A stretch of 64,000 bases of DNA. Origin: Salinispora vitiensis (GTDB lineage Bacteria; Actinomycetota; Actinomycetes; Mycobacteriales; Micromonosporaceae). Positions 24,745-33,832 of this stretch are shown here, one piece after another; the stretch's first letter is position 1, and each line of letters opens with the position of its first letter. A program made the translations under genes and the position numbers. Under the pieces are notes generated by a model. It saw nothing but the letters and a program-made list of their open reading frames with translations. It was not told where the DNA came from and ran no database searches. The stretch covers positions 2,487,818-2,551,817 of the forward strand of contig NZ_KB900388.1 of NCBI RefSeq assembly GCF_000378825.1, written 5' to 3'.

Positions 24745-25896
24745 TCAACGCGGCAGGCGCATCGCCATCGTCGGCGCCTCGGCCATCACCGAGGCCGGGG
24801 TGTACGGCGCGCCGGCCGGCAGTTCGTCCGGGCGCCCGACCTGCACGCCCGGGTACAGCTCCACCATCTCCCCCTCGGCCAGCACCCGAGACTGCTGCGG
24901 CGCCAGCGGGACCCGCTCCGCCTCCACCATCGACCCGTTCGGCCGGATCCCCGAGCCGTTGGTACTCACGTCGGTGACGACGATCTCGCCGACCCGCAAC
25001 TCCAGTCGCAGGTGGCTGCGGCTGATCCACCGGCGGGCCTCATCGTTGAGCCACTGGCCGAGGATGATCCCGCCGTCCGCCTCCGGAGCCCGCCCGACCA
25101 GCACCGGTTCGGAGTCGGTGAGCACGAACCGACGCCGGATCAGGCCACCGACCCGGACCGCCAACACCGCCGACCGCGGACGCGGACCCGCGTCGCTGAG
25201 CCGAGCGCCGTGCCGGGGGCAGGTCGGCACTCCCCCGCGCAAGCTGGGCGGCGGCTGCGTCACCGGGCTGCGATCGCTGACCGCGGCCAGATCGGCGAAG
25301 GCCCCACCCCCACCGCCCTGGCCGAAGAGCGCACACGGGGACTCGGGGCAGCGCCAGTGCCGCGCCAACAGCTTGGCGCCGGCCACGGACCGTTCCCCGG
25401 CGGAGAGGGCGTCCCCACCCCCGACGTGCGCGACGAAGGTCGGCCCACTCTGGGCGGGGACCGGGGCGACCACCCGGCCGGGCTGGTCGGCCACCCAGGG
25501 GTAACGGCCCCGCAACCCGTCGAACCGGGCCCGGCTCAGCACCGGAAGCCCGAGCAGGTCGGCGACCTCCAGCATCCGACCACCGGGATTGTCCAGCACC
25601 TCCACCAAGCCGTCGTCGGCCCAGCGCCGCACCACCATCCGCTCGTTCGAGGTCAGGTCGGCGTCCGAGAGCACGCCGCGGTGCACCACCGCGTAGACCG
25701 GGACGCTGTCCTCCTCCAGGTGACGCGCCAGGGCGTCAATCACCATGCCGAGGCGGAGCAGACTGGCCGGCCGACCACCGTCAATATCCTGGTACCGAAT
25801 CACCTCGGCCAGGTCGAGCACCGCGCGGGTCAGCCAGGGGTCGGTGGACACCCGGCCCTCAATGGCGTCCAGCACCTTACTGATCTCGAATCTCAT
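24745..25896 (-). CDS. FHA-domain protein
   Basis: This 383-residue protein starts at ATG 25896 after GGGGGAGA. The N-terminal half (about residues 1-150) is helical and unassigned. A short region with cysteines (RCPESPC, PTCPRHG) lies at about 180-235. A forkhead-associated domain follows (about 245-340), with LVGRAPEADGGIIL, the phosphothreonine-binding SRSHLRLEL and STNGSGIRPNG. FHA domains bind phosphothreonine on partners of Ser/Thr kinases. It has no kinase neighbour here, so its pathway is unknown. The protein appears cytoplasmic. Confidence 0.85.
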   Translation of the reverse strand: MRFEISKVLDAIEGRVSTDPWLTRAVLDLAEVIRYQDIDGGRPASLLRLGMVIDALARHLEEDSVPVYAVVHRGVLSDADLTSNERMVVRRWADDGLVEVLDNPGGRMLEVADLLGLPVLSRARFDGLRGRYPWVADQPGRVVAPVPAQSGPTFVAHVGGGDALSAGERSVAGAKLLARHWRCPESPCALFGQGGGGGAFADLAAVSDRSPVTQPPPSLRGGVPTCPRHGARLSDAGPRPRSAVLAVRVGGLIRRRFVLTDSEPVLVGRAPEADGGIILGQWLNDEARRWISRSHLRLELRVGEIVVTDVSTNGSGIRPNGSMVEAERVPLAPQQSRVLAEGEMVELYPGVQVGRPDELPAGAPYTPASVMAEAPTMAMRLPR

Positions 25897-26027
25897 CGGA
25901 TCTCCCCCACGAGGGTCGCCCTCCGCCCGGTGCGCACGGCTGCCACGAGCCGACCCTACCGGCACCACTGGTAGGGAGCTGACCAGCGGTGCCGACGCCG
26001 GCTCGCCACTGCCGGAGCGCTACCCGC

Positions 26028-27071
26028 TCAGCGCAACGGTCGGCCGACCGCGTGCAGGTGCGCGAGCGCCTGCCGGTACGACTCCATTAGCCCCACCTCG
26101 ACGTACGGGACGCCCCGCTGCGCGCAGTAGGCCCGGACGATCGGTTGGGCCCGGCGCAGGTTGCCGCGCGGCATGCTCGGAAACAGGTGGTGCTCGATCT
26201 GCTGGTTCAACCCACCCAATGCGACATCGACAAACCGACCACCTCGTACGTTCCGTGCGGTGATCACCTGCTTCCGCAGGAAGTCCAGCTGGTCACCGAC
26301 GGTCGGCATCGGCATGCCCTTGTGATTCGGAGCGAACGCGCACCCCATGTACAGCCCCCACAGCCCCTGGTGCACCACCGCGAAGACCAACGCCTTCCCC
26401 GGTGACATCACCAGCAGCAGGCCACCGACGTAGCCAACGGTGTGCGCGGCGAGCAGGAACGCCTCCGCACCCCGGTGCCGCATCGGCGTCTGGAACCGCC
26501 CGTCCGGCCCTCGCCCAGCGATGGCCCGCAGGCTCGACAGATGCAGGTTCAGCCCTTCCAGCAGCAGCATCGGGAAGAAGAGGAACGCCTGCCGGCGAGC
26601 CAGCCACCGGGTGAACCCCCGGGTCGCCCGGGCCTGCTCCACCGACCAGACCAACGCGCCCGCCGCCACGTCCGGGTCCTCGTCGGCGTGGTTGGGGTTG
26701 GCGTGGTGCCGATTGTGCTTCTCCACCCACCACCCGTAGCTGAGCCCGACCGCCAGGTTCCCGGCGAGCAGGCCGACCAGTTCGCTCGGCCCGCGCCGCC
26801 GGAACATCTGTCGGTGCCCGGCGTCGTGGCCGAGGAAGGCCACCTGGGTGCTGGCGACCGCCATCAGCACCGCGACCGCGGCCTGTCCCCAGGAGTCGCC
26901 GACGAGGATGACCAGCGCCCAGGCCGCGCCGAAAAACGCGCTGGTTGCCGCGATCCGCACCGCATACCAGCCGGGACGGCGCTCCAGGAGTCCCGCCGCC
27001 CGAATCCGCCGGGAGAGCTCGGCGTAGTCGCTGCCCCGTACCGGCGGATCCGACACCAGCTGCCGCATCAT
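26028..27071 (-). CDS. Membrane fatty acid desaturase
   Basis: This 347-residue integral membrane di-iron desaturase has the three histidine boxes HDAGH (about residue 86), HNRHH (about 120) and QIEHH (about 287). Hydrophobic segments at about 41-75, 96-115 and 200-240 fit the four-helix layout. The box spacing and the QxxHH third box are of the acyl-lipid (DesA3/linoleoyl-like) type. It would introduce a double bond into membrane-lipid acyl chains using ferredoxin or a reductase. It appears monocistronic; the start at ATG 27071 has a second ATG one codon later. Confidence 0.92.
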   Translation of the reverse strand: MMRQLVSDPPVRGSDYAELSRRIRAAGLLERRPGWYAVRIAATSAFFGAAWALVILVGDSWGQAAVAVLMAVASTQVAFLGHDAGHRQMFRRRGPSELVGLLAGNLAVGLSYGWWVEKHNRHHANPNHADEDPDVAAGALVWSVEQARATRGFTRWLARRQAFLFFPMLLLEGLNLHLSSLRAIAGRGPDGRFQTPMRHRGAEAFLLAAHTVGYVGGLLLVMSPGKALVFAVVHQGLWGLYMGCAFAPNHKGMPMPTVGDQLDFLRKQVITARNVRGGRFVDVALGGLNQQIEHHLFPSMPRGNLRRAQPIVRAYCAQRGVPYVEVGLMESYRQALAHLHAVGRPLR

Positions 27072-27158
27072 CGCCCACCCCCTCCTCGACTCCGGTCGCG
27101 CCGGTCAGCTCGACCTCGACATCGAGTCTGCCGAGGACGGTCGCGCCGAGTAAGCCGG

Positions 27159-27228
27159 TACGCCCCCGACTGGAGGTGGGATTACGCCCCCGGCCGACGG
27201 TGGGGTACGCCCTACCGGGGCGGGCTAC
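27159..27228. repeat. Imperfect ~24-bp tandem repeats between desaturase and cutA
   Basis: TACGCCC begins at 27159, 27183 and 27206, each followed by a C/G-rich block with GGTGGG. The third copy is diverged and ends at the cutA stop. No gene is present in this 153-base spacer. Confidence 0.5.
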
Positions 27229-27542
27229 GGACGGGTCTGCTCGTGCACCCAGGCGGCGTAGTCGGGGTTGCTCTCCACCCGGTTCACCAGGATCTCCGGT
27301 ACGTCGTAGGGGTGGTTGGCCCGGATCTGCTCGACCAGGGCGGCGACTCGGCCCGGGGCGGTTTTGAACTGCACGGACCATTCGGAGTTGGTCTCGACGC
27401 GCTGTTGCCACCAGTACGTGCTGTCCACCTGGCCGCCCACCTGCGCGCAGGCCGCCAGGTGATCGACAACCGCCGCGTCCGCGAGCCCCGCCGCGACCGA
27501 ACGCTCGTCCACCACCGTCGTCACCACACAGATCTCCTCCAC
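27225..27542 (-). CDS. cutA: Divalent-cation tolerance protein CutA
   Basis: This 105-residue protein forms the small trimeric ferredoxin-like CutA1 fold. Conserved features are the N-terminal VVTTVVDE, LAACAQV, the STYWWQQRVETNSEW strand with paired tryptophans, FKT, and the C-terminal HPYDVPEILV motif followed by Y-AAWV. It was linked to copper tolerance in E. coli, but the biochemical role remains unclear. It lies 33 bases downstream of the glycosyltransferase gene on the same strand and may be cotranscribed with it. Confidence 0.95.
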   Translation of the reverse strand: MEEICVVTTVVDERSVAAGLADAAVVDHLAACAQVGGQVDSTYWWQQRVETNSEWSVQFKTAPGRVAALVEQIRANHPYDVPEILVNRVESNPDYAAWVHEQTRP

Positions 27543-27575
27543 CCGGTCACCCTACGTGGACCCGTTCCGCCGCCC

Positions 27576-28718
27576 TCAGCGGAACGTGGTGGGGGCGGGT
27601 TCGCGCGCGGGGACCACCGCCGCGACGAACCGCTGCAGCACCGTCTCGTAGCCGTCAACCAGCCGGGCGATGGAGAAGTTCTCCGCCACATGCGCGACGC
27701 AGACCGCCGGGTCCAGCCCGCCCACCTGCCGCAGCGCCCCCGGCAACTCGTCCCCGCTCTCGCAGATCAGCCCGGTACGGCCCGGCACGATCAACTCCGA
27801 CACGGCACCTCGACGTAGCGCCACCACCGGCGTCCCGGTGGCCATCGCCTCCAGCATGACGACGCCGAAGGGCTCCTCCCACTGGATCGGCAGCACCAGG
27901 CAGCGGGCGTCGAGGAGCAGGCGGAACGAGTCCCGCCGGTCGGCGTCGAGGATGACGGTGACGTCCTCGCCGAGCATCGGCCGGACCACCTCGTCGAAGT
28001 AGCGACGTTCGGCTGGTTCGTTGCACTTGCCGGCGAGGATCAGTGGCAGGCCGGCCGCTCGGCAGGCACGGATGGCGAGATCGGGCCCCTTGTCCGGACT
28101 GAACCGGGCCAGCCAGAGCACCGGCCCCCGACCCGGCGTCAGCTTGTGCGGGATTTCTTCGATGTCCAGCCCGTTGTGCACGGTGCCGACCCAGGGCAGC
28201 CGCGGGTTGAGCCGCCGTTGGGCGTGGGAGATGGCAACCAGACCGACATCTTGGTCGATATCCCCCAGTACGGTGCCGTACTCCCCGACCGGGTTGCCGT
28301 GCACGGTCGCGACTGTGGGCACGGACCGGCGGCCGGCCAACAGGGGTCCGATCGTGGTGTGGTCGTGGACCACGTCGAAGTGTTCCGGAGTGACGAACTG
28401 ATTCACCTGAACAAGGTGGGCCAGCTCGGGCAGCGCCTCACCCATCCGGTGAAACTTCAGCTCGGCGTCGGTCGAGACGTAGCGCGCGGTGGTCCCGGTC
28501 TGCTCGCCCGCCCCGAAGAGGGTCACCGGGTGGCCCCGGGCAATCAGCCCGTCCACCAGGCCAGCGACGACGTGCTCCAGGCCGCCGTAGCCGGCTGGCG
28601 GCACCGACAGCCACGGCGGGACCACCATCGCGATCCGTAGTGGCCGCCCGGCCACGCTGCCGTCCCCGCGGTTGCGCGCCACGAGTCCCCCTCCGGGGCC
28701 GCTGGTGGGCACCGCCAT
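27576..28718 (-). CDS. Glycosyltransferase family 4 (GT-B)
   Basis: The product is about 380 residues. The start is ambiguous: ATG 28718 is chosen because of the purine-rich GGGGGCGGG before it; GTG 28733 adds five residues. RIAMVVPPWLSVPPAGYGGLEHV is split by the typical glycine-rich acceptor loop, DVVHDHT and VATVHGNP follow, and the donor-binding half has WLARFSPDKGPDLAIRA and the E-x7-E motif EEPFGVVMLEAMATGTPVV. It would transfer a sugar from a nucleotide donor to an unknown acceptor. Strong hairpins in front separate it from htrA. Confidence 0.88.
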   Translation of the reverse strand: MAVPTSGPGGGLVARNRGDGSVAGRPLRIAMVVPPWLSVPPAGYGGLEHVVAGLVDGLIARGHPVTLFGAGEQTGTTARYVSTDAELKFHRMGEALPELAHLVQVNQFVTPEHFDVVHDHTTIGPLLAGRRSVPTVATVHGNPVGEYGTVLGDIDQDVGLVAISHAQRRLNPRLPWVGTVHNGLDIEEIPHKLTPGRGPVLWLARFSPDKGPDLAIRACRAAGLPLILAGKCNEPAERRYFDEVVRPMLGEDVTVILDADRRDSFRLLLDARCLVLPIQWEEPFGVVMLEAMATGTPVVALRRGAVSELIVPGRTGLICESGDELPGALRQVGGLDPAVCVAHVAENFSIARLVDGYETVLQRFVAAVVPAREPAPTTFR

Positions 28719-28848
28719 GCCCGCCCCCAGCACGGCTGCCAGTCGGCGGCGGTTTCCCGGTTGTCACCCGGCTAAACCGGACAAGCCGGGCGCACCCCCG
28801 CTGCTCCGGCCCGGCCCTGGTTCGCCCGTCGACTACGCCGGAAGCCGA

Positions 28849-28890
28849 GGTGACGGTGGTTCACCCACTCCGGGGTGAACCACCGTCACC
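28849..28890. terminator. 17-bp hairpin in the htrA-glycosyltransferase spacer
   Basis: Perfect inverted repeat 28849-28865 with 28874-28890, eight-base loop. It is the more distal of two adjacent stems downstream of htrA. Confidence 0.65.
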
Positions 28891-28897
28891 AAAGGAC

Positions 28898-28942
28898 GCG
28901 GCGGGTGGTGGAGCCAACCCCCTTGGCTCCACCACCCGCCGC
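28898..28942. terminator. 20-bp hairpin, main htrA terminator
   Basis: Perfect inverted repeat 28898-28917 with 28923-28942, five-base loop, 54 bases beyond the htrA stop on the minus strand. It is among the strongest stems in the window. Confidence 0.8.
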
Positions 28943-28996
28943 AGGAGGGAGGAGGAAAGTCCCGATCGCAGTGACGCCCTGGGTGGGCATCACTTC

Positions 28997-30553
28997 TTAG
29001 GACGCTTCGGCGAGCGTCACGGTTGCCGTCGCTTCAATATTGTTTCGCTTGTAGGTCACATCCACCCGGTCCCCCACCTTCCCGGCCTGGACCACGGCGA
29101 CCAGATCTTCGGAGTCGCTGATCACCTTCTCGCCGAACCGGGTGATGACGTCGCCCTGCTGGAAACCCGCCCGCTCGGCAGCGCTGCCGGGAAGGACATC
29201 GGCCACCAGGGCGCCGCCGCCCTCGGCGGCGGTGACGCTGACACCGAGGGTGGGGTGGCTGACCTTCTCACCCCGTTGCAGCTTCTCGGCGACATCCTCG
29301 GCCTTGTTGCTGGGGATGGCGAAGCCGACCCCGATGTTGCCGGTGCTGCCCTGGCCGCTGGTGGCGATCGCGGTATTGATCCCAATCACCTCACCTCGGG
29401 TGTTGACCAGCGCCCCACCGGAGTTGCCCGGGTTGATCGGCGCGTCGGTCTGCAACAGCCCCGAGATCGAGGTGACTCCCGCCGCCGGGTCCCGCTCCGA
29501 ACCGCCGGCCTGGATGGTGCGGTCCCGCGCGCTGAGGATGCCGGCGGTCACCGACCCCTGCAGGCCCAGCGGACTACCGAGGGCGAGAACCTGATCGCCG
29601 ACCTGCATCTCGTCGCTGTCGCCGAACTCCGCCGGCGTCAGGTCGCTGACCCCGGCGGCCTTCACCACCGCCAGGTCGGTCTTGGGGTCGGTGCCTTTGA
29701 TCTCCGCCGACGCCGTCTCGCCGTCGGCGAAGGTCACCAGCACGGTGCCGCCACTGGCGGTGGCGATCACGTGGTTATTGGTCAGCACGTACCCGTCGGC
29801 GGTGAGGATCACGCCCGAGCCCCCGCCGCTGTCGGTGCCGATCGACACCACGCTCGGCTGCACCGCGGCGGCGATCCGAGGCAGGTCGGCGCTGTCGATG
29901 ATCGGGGCCGCGGAGTAGGTACGCGTGATGCCGGAGCCGTCGCTCAGGGCGAGTGCGAGTGCGCCGCCGGCGACACCGGAGCCGAACATCAGGGCGAGCA
30001 CCGCGACGCCCGCGCCGATGAACTTCGCGACCCGGCTGCCCGGATTCGGACCGGTTCGCGGCGCCACCCACGGTGGTGTGGCCTGCCCGGGCAGCTGCGC
30101 TGGCTGACCCGGGTAGAAGGGGGCTCCGTACCCGCCCGGCTGCCCCCCGCTCCACGCGGTGGACTGCGGCCCGTACCAGGGAGCGCCGGGGTGTTGTGGC
30201 GAGTAGCCGGGTGGATAGGGGTGCCCACCGGGCGGCCCGGTGACCGGCGCGGCGCCGAGCTGGGGGTCGAGCGGCACCGCGGGGTCGGCCGACAGCGGGG
30301 CGTCCGGGACCGAAGGCGGCAACACCTCCGTACGGTCGGCCGACAGCGGGGCGTCCGGGACCGAAGGCGGCAACACCTCCGTACGGTCGGCCGGGGCGTC
30401 GGCGGGCAGCGCGGCGCCACGGTCCGCACCGGGGGTAGCGGCCGAAGAGTCGGACTGGGTGCCCTCGAGGCGGGACAGATCAGCAGTGGGGTGCGGCGGC
30501 TCGGCCTCCCCGGGGGTCTGCCGACGCTGCGGGTCGGACTCGTAGTCGGTCAT
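28997..30553 (-). CDS. HtrA/PepD-like membrane-anchored serine protease with PDZ domain
   Basis: This 518-residue protein starts at ATG 30553 (the open frame extends further but in unrelated sequence). A long proline-rich cytoplasmic region (about residues 1-180) contains a 17-residue tandem duplication, then a transmembrane helix (about 182-205). A trypsin-like S1C domain has the triad His in NNHVIA, Asp in KTDLAVVK and Ser in NPGNSGGAL. One PDZ domain (about 425-515) follows. It would degrade or chaperone misfolded envelope proteins. It is 61 bases downstream of the histidine kinase, matching the mycobacterial mprAB-pepD order. Confidence 0.93.
   Translation of the reverse strand: MTDYESDPQRRQTPGEAEPPHPTADLSRLEGTQSDSSAATPGADRGAALPADAPADRTEVLPPSVPDAPLSADRTEVLPPSVPDAPLSADPAVPLDPQLGAAPVTGPPGGHPYPPGYSPQHPGAPWYGPQSTAWSGGQPGGYGAPFYPGQPAQLPGQATPPWVAPRTGPNPGSRVAKFIGAGVAVLALMFGSGVAGGALALALSDGSGITRTYSAAPIIDSADLPRIAAAVQPSVVSIGTDSGGGSGVILTADGYVLTNNHVIATASGGTVLVTFADGETASAEIKGTDPKTDLAVVKAAGVSDLTPAEFGDSDEMQVGDQVLALGSPLGLQGSVTAGILSARDRTIQAGGSERDPAAGVTSISGLLQTDAPINPGNSGGALVNTRGEVIGINTAIATSGQGSTGNIGVGFAIPSNKAEDVAEKLQRGEKVSHPTLGVSVTAAEGGGALVADVLPGSAAERAGFQQGDVITRFGEKVISDSEDLVAVVQAGKVGDRVDVTYKRNNIEATATVTLAEAS
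30283..30384. repeat. Perfect 51-bp tandem duplication inside htrA
   Basis: Bases 30283-30333 are repeated exactly at 30334-30384, followed by the first eight bases of a third copy. The frame is kept, adding a second copy of DRTEVLPPSVPDAPLSA in the cytoplasmic linker. Exact identity points to a recent event. Confidence 0.9.
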
Positions 30554-30614
30554 GGAACCACCTTCTCCGCTACCACTTCGATCAGCCTGGAACCCAGCTG
30601 TGGATTGGCTGAAA

Positions 30615-32186
30615 TTACACCTCGACACCGTCCGGTGCCGGCGCCAGGGGCAGCCGGACCCGGAAGGTCGCGCCTCCGCCCGGAGTCTGCGCCACCTCCA
30701 CCGCGCCCTGGTGGGCGGCGACCAGCGCGGCGACGATCGCCAGCCCCAGCCCGGTCCCGGTGTTGCCACCGGCCCGGCGGGTCCGGGCCGCGTCCACCCG
30801 GTAGAAGCGCTCGAACACCCGCTCGGCCTGCTCACCGGAGAGCCCCGGCCCGGTGTCGGCGACCTCCACCACCGCCAGCGCACCGGGCTCGGACCGCAGC
30901 CGTAGCGTCACCGACGCCCCCGGTGGGGTGTGCGTCAGGGCGTTGGTCATCAGGTTGCCGATCACCTGCCGCAGTCGCGCGTCGTCGCCGTACACCACCA
31001 GCGGCCCGGAGCCCGGGACGATGTCCAGGTCGATCTGCCGGTCCGGGGCCACCGCCCGGGCCGCCGCCACCGCGTCGGCGGCCAGCACCGGCAGCTCGAC
31101 CGGGGCCGGCGACAGCGGACGCTCCCGGTCCAGCCGGGCGAGCAGCAGCAGATCCTCCACCAGCAGCCCCATCCGGGCCGCCTCGTCCTCGATCCGACGC
31201 AGCAGGTCGCCGGTCTGCTCAGGATCCCGCGCAGCGCCCTGCCGGTACAGCTCGGCGAAGCCCCGGATGGTGGTCAGTGGGGTACGCAGCTCGTGCGAGG
31301 CGTCCGCGACGAACTGCCGCATCCGCTCCTCAGAGCTCCGAGCGCGGGACTCGGACGCCTGGGCGTGCGCGGCGGCGTCCCGAGCGGTGGTTTCGGCGGC
31401 GCGGGCGGCGGTCTCCGAGGCGGCTCGGGCGGCGAAGGCCGCCTCGATCTGGGTAAGCATCATGTTGAGCGCCCGGGACAGCCGCCCCAGCTCCGAGGTC
31501 GGCTGCGGGTTACCCGCCTCGGGGTCCGGCACCCGGCGGGTCAGGTCGCCGCCGGCGATCGCGGCGGCGGTCTGCTCGATCTCGTCGAGGGGCTTCAGGC
31601 TGGCACGGACGATGCCCGCGCCGATCGAGGCGAGCAGGAGCAACACCGATGTGCCCACCAGCAGATCGATCCAGACCAGCCGCTTGACGGCCTGATCCAC
31701 CTCGGTCAGGTGCTGCCCGACGACCAGCCAATCTCCGGTCGGCAGCTCCGTGTAGAGCATTCGCCAGTGCACATCGTTGCCCCGCGCGCGGACGGTGAAC
31801 GGCTCACCGGCCAGGCGCGCGACACTCGCGGCGTCCGTCGACACCGGCGGTAGGTCCCGACCCTCGAACCGGTCTACGTCGTACCACCCCACGCCGTTCG
31901 GCCCGGTTCTGGCACTTATTACGACGATCAGATAGTCCGTCGGAAAGACAGGCATACGATCGGACATGTTGAACTCGCCGTCCGGTAACTGTGAAGAGTC
32001 GAAGTTTTGGGTCGTGACCCTCAACCCCACGTCCACCTGGTCGATGAGGTAGCTCCGGAGGAAAACCGTGGTCAACGTGCTGATCACCAGGAGCGCGACC
32101 GCCACTAGGCTGAGGACCGCGGCGATCAGCTTGACCCGGAGCGGGATCCGGCGCAGTCCGGCCTTCGCCTGCGAAACGGCGTTCAC
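30615..32186 (-). CDS. Sensor histidine kinase (MprB/SenX-like)
   Basis: This 523-residue membrane kinase has TM1 at about residues 18-42, an extracytoplasmic sensor (about 45-175), TM2 at about 180-202, a HAMP domain (about 203-260), an alanine/arginine coiled coil (about 262-292), the phosphoacceptor SHELRTPLTTIRG (about 300) and a HATPase domain with the N box NLMTNALTHT and G boxes DTGPGLSG and GTGLGLAI. It phosphorylates the response regulator whose gene overlaps it by four bases (ATGA). The HtrA gene follows, so envelope stress is the likely signal by analogy with MprAB. Confidence 0.93.
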   Translation of the reverse strand: MNAVSQAKAGLRRIPLRVKLIAAVLSLVAVALLVISTLTTVFLRSYLIDQVDVGLRVTTQNFDSSQLPDGEFNMSDRMPVFPTDYLIVVISARTGPNGVGWYDVDRFEGRDLPPVSTDAASVARLAGEPFTVRARGNDVHWRMLYTELPTGDWLVVGQHLTEVDQAVKRLVWIDLLVGTSVLLLLASIGAGIVRASLKPLDEIEQTAAAIAGGDLTRRVPDPEAGNPQPTSELGRLSRALNMMLTQIEAAFAARAASETAARAAETTARDAAAHAQASESRARSSEERMRQFVADASHELRTPLTTIRGFAELYRQGAARDPEQTGDLLRRIEDEAARMGLLVEDLLLLARLDRERPLSPAPVELPVLAADAVAAARAVAPDRQIDLDIVPGSGPLVVYGDDARLRQVIGNLMTNALTHTPPGASVTLRLRSEPGALAVVEVADTGPGLSGEQAERVFERFYRVDAARTRRAGGNTGTGLGLAIVAALVAAHQGAVEVAQTPGGGATFRVRLPLAPAPDGVEV

Positions 32187-32884
32187 GCTGCCGGCTTGCG
32201 GAGCACGTACCCGACTCCGCGGAGGGTGTGGATCAACCGGGGCTGGGTGTTGTCGACCTTGCGTCGAAGATACGAGATGTACGACTCGACGATGTTGTCG
32301 TCGCCCCGGAAGTCGTAGTTCCAGACGTGATCGAGGATCTGCGCCTTGGAGAGCACCCGGTTGGCGTTCAACATCAGGTACCGCAGCAGCTTGAACTCCG
32401 TCGGGGAGAGCTGCACCCGCTGCCCCGCCCGGTGCACCTCGTGGGCCTCCTCGTCGAGTTCGAGGTCGGCGAAGGTGAGCCGGGCCGGGGCCTGTTCACC
32501 GCTGGCGCTGCGGCGCAGTACCGCCCGGATCCGGGCGGTCAGCTCCTCCAAGCTGAACGGCTTGGTCACGTAGTCGTCGCCACCCAGGGTCAGGCCGCGG
32601 ATCTTGTCGTCGGTGGCGTCCCGCGCGGTCAGGAAGACGACCGGGGTACGGGTGCCCCCCTCGCGCAGCAACCGGATGACCTCGAACCCGTCCAGGTCCG
32701 GCAGCATGATGTCCAACACGACCAGATCGGGGCGGTGGGTCTTCGCCGTACTCAGCGCGGCGCTACCGCTGGTCGCGGTCGCCACGTCGAAACCAGCGAA
32801 GCGCAGGCTCGCGGAGAGCAGCTCGAGAATGTTCGGGTCGTCCTCGACGACGAGCAGTCGGGCCTCGGTCTGGGTAGCCGCCAT
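32183..32884 (-). CDS. OmpR/PhoB-family response regulator (MprA-like)
   Basis: The product is 233 residues from ATG 32884. The receiver domain (about 8-120) has the acidic VVEDDP, phosphoacceptor aspartate in LVVLDIMLPDLDG (about residue 56), the switch threonine in VFLTARD and lysine in VTKPFS. The winged-helix DNA-binding domain (about 140-230) includes LSPTEFKLLRYLMLNANRV, VESYISYLRRKVD and TLRGVGYVLR. It is first in the RR-HK-HtrA operon and overlaps the kinase gene by four bases. Confidence 0.94.
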   Translation of the reverse strand: MAATQTEARLLVVEDDPNILELLSASLRFAGFDVATATSGSAALSTAKTHRPDLVVLDIMLPDLDGFEVIRLLREGGTRTPVVFLTARDATDDKIRGLTLGGDDYVTKPFSLEELTARIRAVLRRSASGEQAPARLTFADLELDEEAHEVHRAGQRVQLSPTEFKLLRYLMLNANRVLSKAQILDHVWNYDFRGDDNIVESYISYLRRKVDNTQPRLIHTLRGVGYVLRKPAA

Positions 32885-33044
32885 GCGGCCATCATCCGCG
32901 CCCCGGCTGCGACATGCCTGGGTGGTTCCTGAAAAGACCCTGTGAACGGAGGATCCGGCCGCCCCCTGGGCAGCTGCGGCAGGGCCATGGGAGGCTGCCC
33001 GGCGGACCCGGCGACCGGGCCGGCGCCGACCGGAGGAGGACAGC

Positions 33045-33734
33045 GTGATCATCGACTCGCGGCACAACGGCCCGCCGGGCTCGGGAAACGGCGGGTGGAG
33101 CGCGGGTACGTTCGCGGTGGCCGCCCAGAACGCTCCGCTACCGACGCCCGGCAGTCGGCACCCCCGACCCGACCCGGATCCGGTGCAGGTGACCCTGCGC
33201 CGGCCGCCGCCGCTGGAGACGCCGTTGACCCTCGACGCGGGCGAGGTCCGCGATCCGGCCGGCCACCTCATCGCCGAGATCGCGACGGTTGCCGCCTTCG
33301 AGCCAGTGGCGGAACCGGTGGATCTGGCGACCGCCCGGGCTGCCGCAGCCGACTACCCCGGGCTGGTCAACCACCCGTTTCCCAGCTGCTACGTGTGCGG
33401 CCCGGAGCGCGCCGACGGGCTGCGGATCTTCCCCGGTCCGCTGGCCGCCGGGCGCACCGCCGCCCCGTTCCGGGTGCCGGCGGGAGCAGACGTGGTCACC
33501 ACGTGGGCGGCGCTGGACTGCCCCGGGGGCTGGTCGGTGATCGCGCCCGGCCGGCCGTACCTGCTGGGCCGGATCTCCGCGGTGGTGCTGGCCGCACCGC
33601 GCCCCGACGACGAGTGCGTGGTCACCGGGGTGTTGGTGCGCGCCCAGGGCCGCAAAGCCGAGGTGCACAGCAGCTTGTTCGGCCCGGACGGTGGGCTTCT
33701 CGGCTACGCCCGTGCCACCTGGATCGCGGGGTAG
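33045..33734 (+). CDS. Hotdog-fold/thioesterase-like protein with CxxC, function unknown
   Basis: This 229-residue protein starts at GTG 33045 after GGAGGAGG. I recognise the pattern GGWSAGTFA near the N terminus and CYVCGPERADGLRIFPGP in the middle, then WAALDCPGGWSV and a final strand GLLGYARATWI. This matches a family of hotdog-like acyl-CoA thioesterase homologues annotated in actinobacteria, but the catalytic role is unproven. The CxxC may bind metal or be structural. It is divergent from the two-component operon and stands 98 bases before the ABC transporter pair. Confidence 0.7.
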   Translation: MIIDSRHNGPPGSGNGGWSAGTFAVAAQNAPLPTPGSRHPRPDPDPVQVTLRRPPPLETPLTLDAGEVRDPAGHLIAEIATVAAFEPVAEPVDLATARAAAADYPGLVNHPFPSCYVCGPERADGLRIFPGPLAAGRTAAPFRVPAGADVVTTWAALDCPGGWSVIAPGRPYLLGRISAVVLAAPRPDDECVVTGVLVRAQGRKAEVHSSLFGPDGGLLGYARATWIAG

Positions 33735-33832
33735 CCGACCGGCATCGGTCCGGGCAGAATGCCAGGCCGCGGTGAGTTTGCGCCGCCCGGTCAAACTGGC
33801 GACGGTGATCCCGACACAACCCTGGGAGAAGA

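Noticed and set aside
25205..25220. An 11-base match to the tRNA-Arg 3' end (TGCCGGGGGCA), considered as an attR site
   Set aside because: Too short, inside the FHA gene, no integrase between, and easily expected by chance at this GC content.
27576..28718. Glycosyltransferase, FabG, desaturase and MMPL genes considered as a biosynthetic cluster
   Set aside because: They are dispersed over 17 kb on different strands with unrelated neighbours and no core synthase.
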